The notes beneath the pieces are model-generated. The model had not been told where the DNA came from and made no database searches. It was given only the letters and a program-made list of their open reading frames with translations. The position numbers and the translations under genes were made by a program. Below, piece after piece: positions 50,787-59,661 of a stretch of 64,000 nt of DNA. Positions within the stretch are counted from its first letter, which is position 1. The number at the start of each line of letters is the position of its first letter. Origin of the DNA: Streptomyces sp. DI166. Lineage in GTDB: Bacteria > Actinomycetota > Actinomycetes > Streptomycetales > Streptomycetaceae. The stretch covers positions 28,084-92,083 of the forward strand of contig NZ_FLSP01000027.1 of NCBI RefSeq assembly GCF_900091315.1, written 5' to 3'.

Positions 50787-52143
50787 GCGCGTGCGCCGCC
50801 CGCAGCACCAGATCGTCCCGGTGCCGGGCGGCCACGATCTGAAGCCCCACCGGAAGCCCGTCGCCGTCCGTGCCCACGGGGACGGTGGCGGCGGGCTGCT
50901 GGGTCATGTTGAAGGGGTACGTGAAGGGCGTCCACCCCGTCCAGCGGCGGTGCCCGGAGCCCTTGGGCACCTCGGCGCCCGCCTCGAAGGCCGTGATCGG
51001 CAGGGTGGGCGTGAGCAGCAGGTCGTAGGTGTCGTGGAAGCGGCCCATCCGGCGGCCGAGGTCCATGCGGACGTCGACGGCGGCCAGGTAGTCCAGGGCG
51101 GTGTACCGGGCGCCGAGCGCGCGGATCTCGCGCAGTCCGGGGTCGAGCAGTTCCCGCTGGTGCGGGCCGAGGTGCTGGGTGACGCGGGCGGCACCGCCGA
51201 ACCACAGGGTGTGGAAGGCGTCCACCGGGTCGGTGAGGTCGGGGTCGGTCTCCTCCACGAACGCGCCGAGTCCCGCGAGCCGTTCCACCGCCCGCCGTAC
51301 CGCGGAGGCCACCGCAGGGCGTACCGCCACCTGGCCGCCGAAGGAGGGCGAGTACGCCACCCGCAGCCCGCGCACCCCGCCGGACAGCGCCCCGGTGAAG
51401 GAACCGGCGGCCGGTCCGAGGGCGGACCAGTCGCGGGAGTCCGGCACGCCGATGACGTCCAGCATCAGCGCCGCGTCGGCGGCGTCCCGGGTCATCGGCC
51501 CGACGTGCGCCAGCGTCCCGAACGCGCTCGCCGGATACAGCGGCACCCTTCCGTACGTCGGCTTGAGCCCGAAGATCCCGCAGAACGCGGCCGGGATACG
51601 GACGCTGCCGCCGCCGTCCGTGCCGAGCGCCAGCGGGCCCGCGCCGAGGGCCACCGCCGCGGCGGCGCCGCCGCTGGAGCCGCCCGCCGTGCGCGTCGGG
51701 TCCAGCGGATGCCGGGTGATCCCGGTGAGCGGCGAGTCGGTGACGCCCTTCCATCCGAACTCGGGGGTGGTGGTCTTGCCGAGGAACACCGCCCCGTGCT
51801 CGCGCAGCCGGGCCACGGAGGGCGCGTCCTCCTCCCAGGGGCCCTCGGCCGCGATGGTCCTCGACCCCTTCAGGGTGGGCGCCCCGCGCATCAGCAGGAT
51901 GTCCTTCACGGTGACCGGCACCCCGTCCAGCAGCCCGGCCGGCTCCCCGCGCCGCCACCGCTCCGCCGACTCCCGGGCCTGCCGGAGCGCCTGCTCGGCG
52001 GTGATCCGCACGAACGCGTTCACCTCCGGCTGGATCAGCTCGGCCCGCTCCAGCGCCGCGCGCGTGGCCTCCACGGGGCTGAAGGCGCCCGTGCGGTAGC
52101 CGTCGAGGAGCTGTACGGCGGTCAGTCCGGTCAGATCGGTCAT
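50767..52143 (-). CDS. Amidase (amidase signature family)
   Basis: A 458-residue protein with GGAGG before the ATG. The catalytic Lys is in PVTVKDILLMRG, and the Ser-cis-Ser pair is in TRTAGGSSGGAAAAVALG, followed by LGTDGGGSVRIPAAFCG with the nucleophile Ser. It hydrolyses a carboxamide to the acid. It lies 22 bp downstream of the hydroxyacid dehydrogenase gene in one operon. In this cluster it may open or deamidate the imported compound. Confidence 0.92.
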   Translation of the reverse strand: MTDLTGLTAVQLLDGYRTGAFSPVEATRAALERAELIQPEVNAFVRITAEQALRQARESAERWRRGEPAGLLDGVPVTVKDILLMRGAPTLKGSRTIAAEGPWEEDAPSVARLREHGAVFLGKTTTPEFGWKGVTDSPLTGITRHPLDPTRTAGGSSGGAAAAVALGAGPLALGTDGGGSVRIPAAFCGIFGLKPTYGRVPLYPASAFGTLAHVGPMTRDAADAALMLDVIGVPDSRDWSALGPAAGSFTGALSGGVRGLRVAYSPSFGGQVAVRPAVASAVRRAVERLAGLGAFVEETDPDLTDPVDAFHTLWFGGAARVTQHLGPHQRELLDPGLREIRALGARYTALDYLAAVDVRMDLGRRMGRFHDTYDLLLTPTLPITAFEAGAEVPKGSGHRRWTGWTPFTYPFNMTQQPAATVPVGTDGDGLPVGLQIVAARHRDDLVLRAAHALMSDGS

Positions 52144-52165
52144 ACGCCCTCCAGCGGTGGGAAGT

Positions 52166-53113
52166 TCAGCGTCCGGGCACGTATCCGCGTTCCTTGTCGA
52201 CCACGTTCGGCAGAGTCCTGCCCGCTTCCCAGCGCTCGTACAACTCCACGAACTGCGCGCTGAGTTCGTCCCGCCAGCCGACGGTGTCGCCGCTCATGTG
52301 CGGAGAGACGATCAGCCCCGGCAGCTCCCACAACGGGCTGTCCGCGCCCAGGGGTTCGTGCCGGAAGACGTCCAGCGCCGCGCCCGCGATCCACCGCTTG
52401 GACAGCGCCTCCGCCAGGGCTTCCTCGACCACCAGCCCGCCGCGCCCCACGTTGATGAAGCAGGCGGAGGGCTGCATCATTCCGAACCGGCGGGCGTCGA
52501 ACATGCCGGTCGTCTGCTCGGTGAGCGGCGCGGCGGCGATGACCCAGTCCGCGCGGGCGATCAGCCGGTCCAGGTCCTCGGCGCCGTGGATACCGGTGCG
52601 GGGCACCCGCCCGACCAGGGCGCAGATCACCCCGAGCGCCTTCAGCGTGGCGACGATCGCCCGCCCGATCGGCCCGGAACCGACCACGCACGCGCGCGTG
52701 CCCTTCAGCCGCCGCGACTCGCGGTGCCGCCAGGTCCGCTGCCCCTGGAACTCCAGGGTGCGCGGCAGGTCCTTCGCCATCGCCAGCACCAGGGCGGCGA
52801 CGTACTCGGCGATCGGCTCGTCGAAGACACCGCGCGCGTTGGTGACGACGGTGTCGGAGGCGGTGAGTTCGGGGCACATCAGATGGTCGACACCGGCGCT
52901 CGCGGTGTGCACCCAGCGCGGCCGGGGCCCCTCACCGGGCCAGGCGTCCCGTACCGCCCGCGAGGTGAAGTCCCACACCAGCAGGACATCGGCACGGGGG
53001 AGTTTCTCCGCGAGCGACGCCTCGTCCGTGTGCTCGATCCGCGCCCGGCCGGTGAGTTTCCCGAGCCGGGGGAGGGGCTCGGCGTCCAGGACGAGCAGGG
53101 TGGGCGTGGTCAT
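52166..53113 (-). CDS. D-2-hydroxyacid dehydrogenase family protein
   Basis: A 315-residue protein. The nucleotide-binding motif is VVGSGPIGRAIVATL; the substrate Arg is in FINVGRGGLVVEEAL; Glu and His are in FRHEPLG and IVSPHMSGDTVGW. The N-terminal catalytic domain is shorter than in formate or phosphoglycerate dehydrogenases. It probably reduces a 2-oxo acid with NAD(P)H or acts in reverse. The ATG at 53113 follows GAAGGAAC. It is the first gene of the operon with the amidase and divergent from the racemase pair. Confidence 0.9.
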   Translation of the reverse strand: MTTPTLLVLDAEPLPRLGKLTGRARIEHTDEASLAEKLPRADVLLVWDFTSRAVRDAWPGEGPRPRWVHTASAGVDHLMCPELTASDTVVTNARGVFDEPIAEYVAALVLAMAKDLPRTLEFQGQRTWRHRESRRLKGTRACVVGSGPIGRAIVATLKALGVICALVGRVPRTGIHGAEDLDRLIARADWVIAAAPLTEQTTGMFDARRFGMMQPSACFINVGRGGLVVEEALAEALSKRWIAGAALDVFRHEPLGADSPLWELPGLIVSPHMSGDTVGWRDELSAQFVELYERWEAGRTLPNVVDKERGYVPGR

Positions 53114-53247
53114 GCCGTTCCTTCGGTCGGGAGCGGGCGTCTGACATGCGCGGATTGACCACGCTCGCACCCGAATCTACCTTCGTCAACACGGACGCCT
53201 GCACCGTCCGCGGTTCCCACAATTCCTCGGTGAGGGCGGTGCCTGCG

Positions 53248-54036
53248 ATGGACGTGTCCTTCCTCGGCGGACCCCGGCCGCAGCGCGGTGTCGGAGTGGT
53301 CGCCCCCTTCGACTTCGCCCTGGACCGGGAGCTGTGGCGCTGGGTGCCGGACGAGGTGTCGCTGCACCTGACGCGCACGCCGTACGTCCCGGTCGAGGTG
53401 AGCCTGGACCTGGCCCGGCTGGTGAGCGAGCACGAGACCCTCACCGAGGGCGTCCGCGCGCTGATCGCGGTCAGCCCCGAGGTGGTCGCCTACGCCTGCA
53501 CCTCCGGCAGCTTCGTCGGCGGCATCGCGGGCGAGCGGGCCATGTGCGCGGCGATGACCCGGGCGGGCGCGGTGCCCGCGGTGACCACCTCCGGGGCGCT
53601 GCTGGAGGCGCTGACCGCCCTCGGGGCGCGCCGGGTGGCACTGGTGACGCCGTACACGGTCTCGGTGACCCGCTCGCTTGAGGAGTACGTGGCCGAGGCG
53701 GGCGTCAGGGTGACGGGGTGTGCGTTCATGGGGCTGACGCGGCACATATGGAAAGTGCCGTACCGCGATGTGGTGGACATGGCGCGCAGGGCGGTGCGCC
53801 GCGGCACGGACTGTCTGTTCATCAGCTGCACCAACCTGCCGACGTACGACGTGATCCCGCAACTGGAGGCGGAACTGCGCATACCGGTGATCTCGGCCAA
53901 CCAGGTGACGATGTGGGCGGCGCTGCGGCGGCTGGGTACCCGAGCGGTGGGGCCGTACCAGTCGCTGACCGACCCGGCGGCCCGCAGCGGCCCCGCACTT
54001 CCGGACGTGGAACAGCAGCAGGAAGGTTCGACATGA
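53248..54036 (+). CDS. Asp/Glu racemase superfamily protein (maleate isomerase/EutA-like), first of pair
   Basis: A 262-residue protein. The two Cys of the family lie in VVAYACTSGSFVGG and CLFISCTNLPTYDVI, and the ending ISANQVTMWAALRRLG is typical of the maleate cis-trans isomerase/arylmalonate decarboxylase branch. The ATG at 53248 is preferred (GAGGG upstream); an earlier start at 53146 would add a tail without family similarity. It is translationally coupled (ATGA) to the second homologue. EutA-like members occur in ectoine utilisation clusters. Confidence 0.85.
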   Translation: MDVSFLGGPRPQRGVGVVAPFDFALDRELWRWVPDEVSLHLTRTPYVPVEVSLDLARLVSEHETLTEGVRALIAVSPEVVAYACTSGSFVGGIAGERAMCAAMTRAGAVPAVTTSGALLEALTALGARRVALVTPYTVSVTRSLEEYVAEAGVRVTGCAFMGLTRHIWKVPYRDVVDMARRAVRRGTDCLFISCTNLPTYDVIPQLEAELRIPVISANQVTMWAALRRLGTRAVGPYQSLTDPAARSGPALPDVEQQQEGST

Positions 54037-54764
54037 CGGCACTCGGATTCCTCTACCCGGGCCACTCCGCCGAGGACGACTATCCACGCATCGAGCAGCT
54101 CCTGGGCAGCGACATCCGGGTGGACCTGGTGCACACGGAGGTCGGTGAGGACGCGCACCGGGTCGACGCGCTGAAGGAGCTGGGCACCCCCGAGCGCCTG
54201 GCGGCCGGGGTGGAGCAGCTCAGGCTGGCCGGCGCCGAGGCCGTGGTGTGGGCCTGCACCAGCGGCGGCTTCGTGCACGGCTGGGAGGGCGCCCACGAGC
54301 AGGTGCGCACACTGGCGCTCACGGCGGGCATGCCGGCCTCCTCCACCTCCTTCGCCTTCGTGCACGCGGCGGCCGAGCTGGGGGTGCGCCGGGTGGCGGT
54401 GGGCGCGACCTACCCCGACGACGTGGCGGAGCTGTTCGCCGACTTCCTGCGCAGGGGCGGCCTGGACGTCCTCTCGGTCGAGGGCGCCGGGATCGTCATG
54501 GCGGCGGAGGTCGGCCGCTGGACCGAGGAGGACGTACTGGCCCTGGCCCGCCGCGCGGACCGCGAGTCGGCCGAGGCCGTCCTCCTTCCGGACACCGCCC
54601 TGCACACGGCGGCCCTGCTCCCCGCCCTGGAGAAGGAGCTGTCGAAACCGGTCCTCACCGCCAACCAGGTCACCGTCTGGGAGGCCCTGCGCCTGACGGA
54701 CCGCAGGGTGAACGCCCCGTCGCTGGGGACCCTGTTCACCAGGGAGCCGATCGTGCAGGTCTGA
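54033..54764 (+). CDS. Asp/Glu racemase superfamily protein (maleate isomerase/EutA-like), second of pair
   Basis: A 243-residue protein: LGFLYPGHSAEDDYPRIEQL at the start, one Cys in VVWACTSGGFVHGWEG. The second family Cys is replaced: the matching segment reads AVLLPDTALHTAALL. It ends with LTANQVTVWEALRL. The loss of the second Cys means it cannot use the two-base Cys mechanism of Asp racemase; decarboxylase-like or isomerase chemistry, or a heteromer with the first protein, is possible. Confidence 0.83.
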   Translation: MTALGFLYPGHSAEDDYPRIEQLLGSDIRVDLVHTEVGEDAHRVDALKELGTPERLAAGVEQLRLAGAEAVVWACTSGGFVHGWEGAHEQVRTLALTAGMPASSTSFAFVHAAAELGVRRVAVGATYPDDVAELFADFLRRGGLDVLSVEGAGIVMAAEVGRWTEEDVLALARRADRESAEAVLLPDTALHTAALLPALEKELSKPVLTANQVTVWEALRLTDRRVNAPSLGTLFTREPIVQV

Positions 54765-54859
54765 GCGGTTCGCACGGGCCTCCGGGAATAAACCGGAGAC
54801 ACCCTCCTGTTATCGCCGGTCGGACAGGCGTACGGCACACCAGCAGGAGGCAGGCACCG

Positions 54860-55951
54860 ATGGCGGCAGATGAGATCCGGGGCGCGGCACACGGCACCGC
54901 CCCCGTCCCGCTCTCCGTACTCGATCTGGTCACCGTCGGCTCGGGCAGCACCGCGAGCGACGCCCTGCGCACCAGCGTCGCGCTGGCCCGGTTCACCGAG
55001 GCCCGCGGCTTCCACCGGTACTGGGTCGCCGAGCACCACTCCATGCCCGGTGTGGCCTCCTCCTCACCGGCCGTGATCCTCGCCCACCTCGCCGCCCACA
55101 CCGAGCGCATCCGCCTCGGCTCCGGCGGCGTCATGCTGCCCAACCACGCCCCGCTGGTCATCGCCGAGCAGTTCGGCACCCTGGAGGCGCTCGCCCCGGG
55201 CCGGATCGACCTCGGCCTCGGCCGGGCGCCGGGCACCGACGGGGCCACCGCCGCCGCCCTGCGCCGCACCGACCGGCTGAACGAGGGCGCCGACGACTTC
55301 CCGCAGCAGCTCGCCGAGCTGACCCGGTTCCTCGACGACGACTTCCCCGACGGCCACCCCTACCGGCGGATCCACGCCGTCCCCGGCCCGGTCCAGGCGA
55401 CCGCGCCCGGCGGGGTGCAGTCACCGCACCGCCCGCCGGTCTGGCTGCTCGGCTCCTCCGGGTTCAGCGCGCGCCTGGCCGGGACGCTCGGCCTGCCCTT
55501 CGCCTTCGCGCACCACTTCTCCGCGCACAACACCATTCCCGCGCTGGAGCTGTACCGGGAGTCCTTCCGGCCCTCGGAGGTGCTGGCCGAGCCCTACGCC
55601 CTCATCGGCGTCTCCGCGCTCGCCACCGACGACGAGAAGGAGGCCGCGCGGCAGGTACGGGCCACCGGCCTGAACATGGTCCGGCTGCGCACCGGCCGCC
55701 CCGGGCTCTTCCCCACCCCCGAGGAGGCCGAGGCGCACCGGTTCAGCGCCATGGAGGAGGAGTTCATCGCCTCCTGGGGCGCCAACATCGTGCACGGCAC
55801 CGCCGAGGAGGTCCGCGCCGGACTCGACGAGCTCCACAAGCGCACCGGCGCCGACGAGTTGATGCTCACCAGCCACGCCCACAGCGGCGAACTGCGCCTG
55901 CGCTCGTACGAACTCATCGCCGACGCCTACGAATTGCCCGCGTCGGCCTGA
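54860..55951 (+). CDS. LLM class flavin-dependent oxidoreductase
   Basis: A 363-residue protein with GGAGG 8 nt before the ATG. Luciferase-like monooxygenase features are FHRYWVAEHHSMPGVASSSP (the EHH of the alkanal-monooxygenase type), RIRLGSGGVMLPNHAPLVIAE (quoted as LGSGGVMLPNHAPLVIAE) and APGRIDLGLGRAPG. It uses reduced FMN or F420-like flavin to oxidise an unknown substrate. Its last codons are the first unit of a 40-bp repeat array. Confidence 0.9.
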   Translation: MAADEIRGAAHGTAPVPLSVLDLVTVGSGSTASDALRTSVALARFTEARGFHRYWVAEHHSMPGVASSSPAVILAHLAAHTERIRLGSGGVMLPNHAPLVIAEQFGTLEALAPGRIDLGLGRAPGTDGATAAALRRTDRLNEGADDFPQQLAELTRFLDDDFPDGHPYRRIHAVPGPVQATAPGGVQSPHRPPVWLLGSSGFSARLAGTLGLPFAFAHHFSAHNTIPALELYRESFRPSEVLAEPYALIGVSALATDDEKEAARQVRATGLNMVRLRTGRPGLFPTPEEAEAHRFSAMEEEFIASWGANIVHGTAEEVRAGLDELHKRTGADELMLTSHAHSGELRLRSYELIADAYELPASA

Positions 55952-56080
55952 ACACCGGGCCGACGCCTGAGGATTGCGCGCATTGGCCTGAACCCGAAGC
56001 CGGCGCCTACGGGTTGCCCGCGACCGCCTGAACCCGAAGCCGGCGCCTACGGGTTGCCCGCGACCGCCTGAACCCCCGGC
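55921..56080. repeat. Four 40-bp tandem repeats spanning two convergent gene ends
   Basis: Units start at 55921, 55961, 56001 and 56041. From 55991 two copies of 40 bp are exactly identical (55991-56030 and 56031-56070); the first two units are diverged. Unit 1 contains the 3' end and stop of the flavin oxidoreductase gene. Unit 4, read on the other strand, contains the last codons and stop of the cdgA gene. Units 2-4 each still encode a version of the oxidoreductase C-terminus (AYxLPA), so the array grew from that gene end. Confidence 0.92.
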
Positions 56081-57870
56081 GTGCGCAGCAGCTCGGAGAT
56101 ACGATCCGCCGTCACCGGCCGGGAGTACAGCCACCCCTGGCCGGTGTCGCAGCCGATCCGCCGCAGCCGGGACGCCTGCGCCGAGGTCTCCACGCACTCC
56201 GCGGTCACGGTGAGCCCGAGCCGGTGCGCGAGCTGGATCATCGCCTCGACCACCACCTCGTCGGCCGGATTGGGCGCGATGCCCTCGCCGTCGTACTGGA
56301 AGCCCTTGACGAAGGACCCGTCCAGTTTCAGTACGGAGACCGGGAGGCGGCTGAGGTAGGCCAGGTTGGAGTAGCCGGTGCCGAAGTCGTCGATGGCGAT
56401 GCGCACGCCCATGTCGCTGAGCGCCTGCAGGGCCTGCTGGGGGCGGCCGCCGGAGCCCATCACGGCGGACTCGGTCAGCTCCAACTGGAGGAGATGCGGG
56501 GCGAGTCCGGTCTCGGCGAGGGTCTGCGCCACGTCCGCGACCAGGTCGGAGTCCCAGACCTGGCGGACCGCCACATTGACGCTGACGAAGATCGGAGGCT
56601 CGTCCGGATGGGCGAGCTGCCAGTCACGGGCCTGGCGGCAGGCGGTGGTCAGCGCCCAGCGGCCGAGCGGCACGATCGAGCCGTCCTCCTCCGCCAGTCC
56701 GATGAACCGATTCGGCGTCAGCAGTCCGAACTGCGGATGATTCCACCGGATGAGCGCCTCCACGCCGCGCAGCCGCCCGTCCTCCATGCACACCAGCGGC
56801 TGGTACTCCAGCACGAACTCCCCGCGGTCGATGGCGGGCCGGAGGGTGGAGGCCAGGGCCTGGCGGGTCATGCGGTGCGCGTTGCGCTCGGGGTCGAAGA
56901 GGGTCCAGCGGTCCTTGCCGTCGGCCTTCGCCCAGTACAGCGTGGTGTCGGCGGCCTGCATCAGCGCGGTGGGTCCGGTCCCGGCCGCGTGCCGCTCGAC
57001 CACGCCGATCGAGGCGGACACCGACAGCCGGCGTCCGGAGATGTCGAACGGCGCGCGGAGCGCGGCCAGTACGGACTCGGCGAGGTCCGCGAGCTGCTCG
57101 GTGCCGGTGGAGTCCTCGACCAGCAGCGCGAATTCGTCACCGCCGAGCCGGGCCACCAGCGGGGTGCCGGCCCGGGCGTACCCGGCCTCGTCCGCGCACC
57201 GCGTCAGCCGTTCCGCGACCGCCGCCAGCAGCCGGTCGCCGACCCGGTGCCCGAGTGTGTCGTTGATGGCCTTGAAGCCGTCGAGGTCCAGGTAGCACAG
57301 CCCGATCCGCCCGGTGCCCTCCTCGTACGACTCCGCCTCCAGCGCGGCCGACAGCCGCTCGAAGAACAGGGTGCGGTTGGGCAGCCGGGTCACCGGGTCG
57401 TGGTTCTGCAAGTGCCGTAGCTGGGCCTGGAGTTCACGCCGGGCGCTGATGTCGGCGACCGACATCAGTACCCCGCCGCGCTGCGCGGCGGGCAGCGGGG
57501 CGATGGAGACCTGCGCCCAAAGGCAGTGCCCGTCGGGGTGCTTGAGCCGGCGGGTGCAGCGCAGCCGGGCCTGCCGTCCGCGCAGCACCTCGCGGTAGGC
57601 GTGCCAGGTGCGGGCGTCCGAGGTCAGGTCCACCAGATCCGCGGCGACCGCCCCGGTCAGCTCCTTCGGCGAGCTGCCGAGCAGCGCGCCGAGGGCGGGG
57701 TTGGCGCCGGTGACCAGGCCCTCCCGGTCGACGACGGCCATCGCCAGGGGCGAGGCGTCGAAGGCGGACCGGAAGGGGGTGGACTCGGAGGACGCTTCTT
57801 CGTAACTCTCTGTGACGACCGGCCCGATGAGGTCTGCCGCGGGCGCCGGCCCTTCGGACGTTCCGCTCAC
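56047..57870 (-). CDS. cdgA: PAS-GGDEF-EAL cyclic di-GMP protein (CdgA-like)
   Basis: A 607-residue protein. The PAS domain lies at about 33-145, GGDEF at 155-325 with the intact active-site residues GGDEF (243-247), and EAL at 340-600 with EALIRW (371-376), IDDFGTGYSNL and ECVETSAQ. Both diguanylate cyclase and phosphodiesterase sites look complete, but there is no RxxD inhibitory site before GGDEF. The layout and location match S. coelicolor CdgA (SCO2817, a BldD target), as I recall. The GTG start has GGGAG upstream. It controls development through c-di-GMP levels. Confidence 0.88.
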   Translation of the reverse strand: MSGTSEGPAPAADLIGPVVTESYEEASSESTPFRSAFDASPLAMAVVDREGLVTGANPALGALLGSSPKELTGAVAADLVDLTSDARTWHAYREVLRGRQARLRCTRRLKHPDGHCLWAQVSIAPLPAAQRGGVLMSVADISARRELQAQLRHLQNHDPVTRLPNRTLFFERLSAALEAESYEEGTGRIGLCYLDLDGFKAINDTLGHRVGDRLLAAVAERLTRCADEAGYARAGTPLVARLGGDEFALLVEDSTGTEQLADLAESVLAALRAPFDISGRRLSVSASIGVVERHAAGTGPTALMQAADTTLYWAKADGKDRWTLFDPERNAHRMTRQALASTLRPAIDRGEFVLEYQPLVCMEDGRLRGVEALIRWNHPQFGLLTPNRFIGLAEEDGSIVPLGRWALTTACRQARDWQLAHPDEPPIFVSVNVAVRQVWDSDLVADVAQTLAETGLAPHLLQLELTESAVMGSGGRPQQALQALSDMGVRIAIDDFGTGYSNLAYLSRLPVSVLKLDGSFVKGFQYDGEGIAPNPADEVVVEAMIQLAHRLGLTVTAECVETSAQASRLRRIGCDTGQGWLYSRPVTADRISELLRTPGVQAVAGNP

Positions 57871-58284
57871 CGCTCGCTCCCGCAGTGCACTCGATCTTCG
57901 GATGGGTCTCGTCGGAGTTGGCCGACCGACCTGACGGCCGCCGGGCCGGACCGTGCAGGAAAGGGATCAGACAGTACAGGAAAGGTCAGGAAAGTGTGCC
58001 GATCATAGAGGCTGGGTTCGGGGCCTTCCAGCCACTCTCCAGTGTCCTGGACCGGGCCGTCGATCTGACAATTCGTTTCTGCCCGCCACTGGACGGGTTC
58101 AGCGCCCCCTCGACCACTTGTGACGGTCCGTGAGCGTTTCGGGGGTGTCGCGCGCGGATCGCGCACGTCACGGATGCGCCTCTCCTGCCCCCTCTCACCC
58201 GTCCGGTGCAGACAAACAGGGCGTAGTACGACAATCTCCACAAGGCTGGGTGCGGTGTCCCGCGAACCGCTCCCGGAGGTCCAC
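57871..58284. promoter_or_regulatory. Divergent region between cdgA and metalloprotease, with CAGGAAAG repeats
   Basis: The 414 bp contain no convincing gene. CAGGAAAG occurs three times at 57956, 57977 and 57987 (21- and 10-bp steps, close to two and one helical turns), 86-124 bp upstream of the cdgA start. Such phased direct repeats often bind response regulators. I cannot identify a BldD box with confidence. Confidence 0.5.
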
Positions 58285-59610
58285 GTGCCGCGTCAGCTCC
58301 CGCTCAGGGAACTCACCCGTGCGACGTTCCGGGGGATCGGCGACCGGCTGCGCGAGCGGCCCCGACTGCGCACCACCGCGGCCCTGTTCACCACCATGTC
58401 CGCGCTCGCGGCGACCTCCCTGCTCTCCGCGCCCTCGGTAGCCGAGCCGTTCGCGGCGGCGCCCTGCGCCCTCAAACGCACCGACGCCCACCACTCGGAG
58501 GGCCTGGACACCTGGAACGCCGCCTACCCGCGCCCGGACACCTCGCTGAACGCGGTCATGGTGTTCCTGTCCTTCCCCGACTCCGTCCCGCTGACCAGCC
58601 CCGCCGAGCTGACCGCCGACCACTTCCCGGCCACCGGCCGCTTCTTCGAACGGGCCTCCTACGGACGGTTCTCCCTGCGGGCGCATCCGCTGCGGACGTG
58701 GATCCGGATGCCGCGCCCCTCCACGGCGTACGCCATACAGCGCGACTGGCGCGCGGCGGACCGCGCCGCCTACCTCCGCGACGCCCTCGCGGTGACCGAC
58801 CCCCGGGTGGACTTCTCGCGCTACGACATCGTGTACTTCGTCGCCGATCCAGACGCGCCCGGGGTGGACTCCGACGCCACGAAGGTCGTCAACCTGGAGA
58901 CTCCGCTGCGCGCCGACGGCACCTCGATCCGGCGGGTGGTCACGGTCTTCGAGCAGCATCCGCCGGACCGGCTGGTGCTCGCGCACGAGACGGGGCACGT
59001 CTTCGACCTGCCGGACCTCTACCACCGGCCGCTGGACGGCAAGGGGGACTGGGACACCTACGTCGGGGACTGGGACCTGATGGGCAGCCAGTTCGGGCTG
59101 GCGCCGGACCTGTTCGCCTGGCACAAGTGGAAGCTCGGCTGGCTGGACCCGGACCAGGTGCACTGCGTGCAGGAGCGGGGCGGCGCGCGGCTGACCCTGG
59201 AACCGCTCGGCGCCGGGCCGGGCGCGGTACTGGCCGGCGTCGCGGGCGCCGCCGGGGCCCCTGCCTTCGGCCTCGGCGGCGGCACCAAGCTGGCAGTGGT
59301 CCGCACCGGCGCCGACAGCGCCCTCGCCTTCGAGGCGCGCGGCCGCGTCGGCAACGACACGGAGGCGTGCCGGGACGGCATCCTCGTCTACCGCGTCAGC
59401 AGCGCGGCGGAGTCGGGCCGCGGCCCGGTCGAGGTCATCGACGCCCACCCGCGCACGGAGGCGTGCTGGGAGAACTCGGTCTATCCACCGCTGGCAGACG
59501 CGCCGGTGTCCTTGGGAGAAACCTTCACGATCCCCGGCGAGAACGTCCGGGTGGAGGTCGAGGGGAGGACGGGGGCGGGGGCTTGGACGGTGCGGATTGT
59601 TACCGGGTAG
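58285..59610 (+). CDS. Secreted M6-like zinc metalloprotease
   Basis: About 441 residues from the GTG at 58285 with GGAGG 5 nt upstream; longer frames lack a site. The N-terminus is basic, followed by a signal-like segment (TTMSALAATSLLSAPSVA). The zinc motif HETGH (234-238), in VLAHETGHVFDLPDLYH, and the following GDWDLMG fit the M6 (immune inhibitor A-like) family. There are four or more Cys residues after the signal. It is an extracellular protease of unknown target. Confidence 0.85.
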   Translation: MPRQLPLRELTRATFRGIGDRLRERPRLRTTAALFTTMSALAATSLLSAPSVAEPFAAAPCALKRTDAHHSEGLDTWNAAYPRPDTSLNAVMVFLSFPDSVPLTSPAELTADHFPATGRFFERASYGRFSLRAHPLRTWIRMPRPSTAYAIQRDWRAADRAAYLRDALAVTDPRVDFSRYDIVYFVADPDAPGVDSDATKVVNLETPLRADGTSIRRVVTVFEQHPPDRLVLAHETGHVFDLPDLYHRPLDGKGDWDTYVGDWDLMGSQFGLAPDLFAWHKWKLGWLDPDQVHCVQERGGARLTLEPLGAGPGAVLAGVAGAAGAPAFGLGGGTKLAVVRTGADSALAFEARGRVGNDTEACRDGILVYRVSSAAESGRGPVEVIDAHPRTEACWENSVYPPLADAPVSLGETFTIPGENVRVEVEGRTGAGAWTVRIVTG

Positions 59611-59661
59611 GTCGTGTTGGGGGACGCCGCACTGGGGGCAGCGGCGGTTTTCGGACACGCA

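Noticed and set aside
46296..54764. Complete ectoine degradation pathway
   Set aside because: No ectoine hydrolase, deacetylase, aminotransferase or EutB/EutC-like genes are present in the window.
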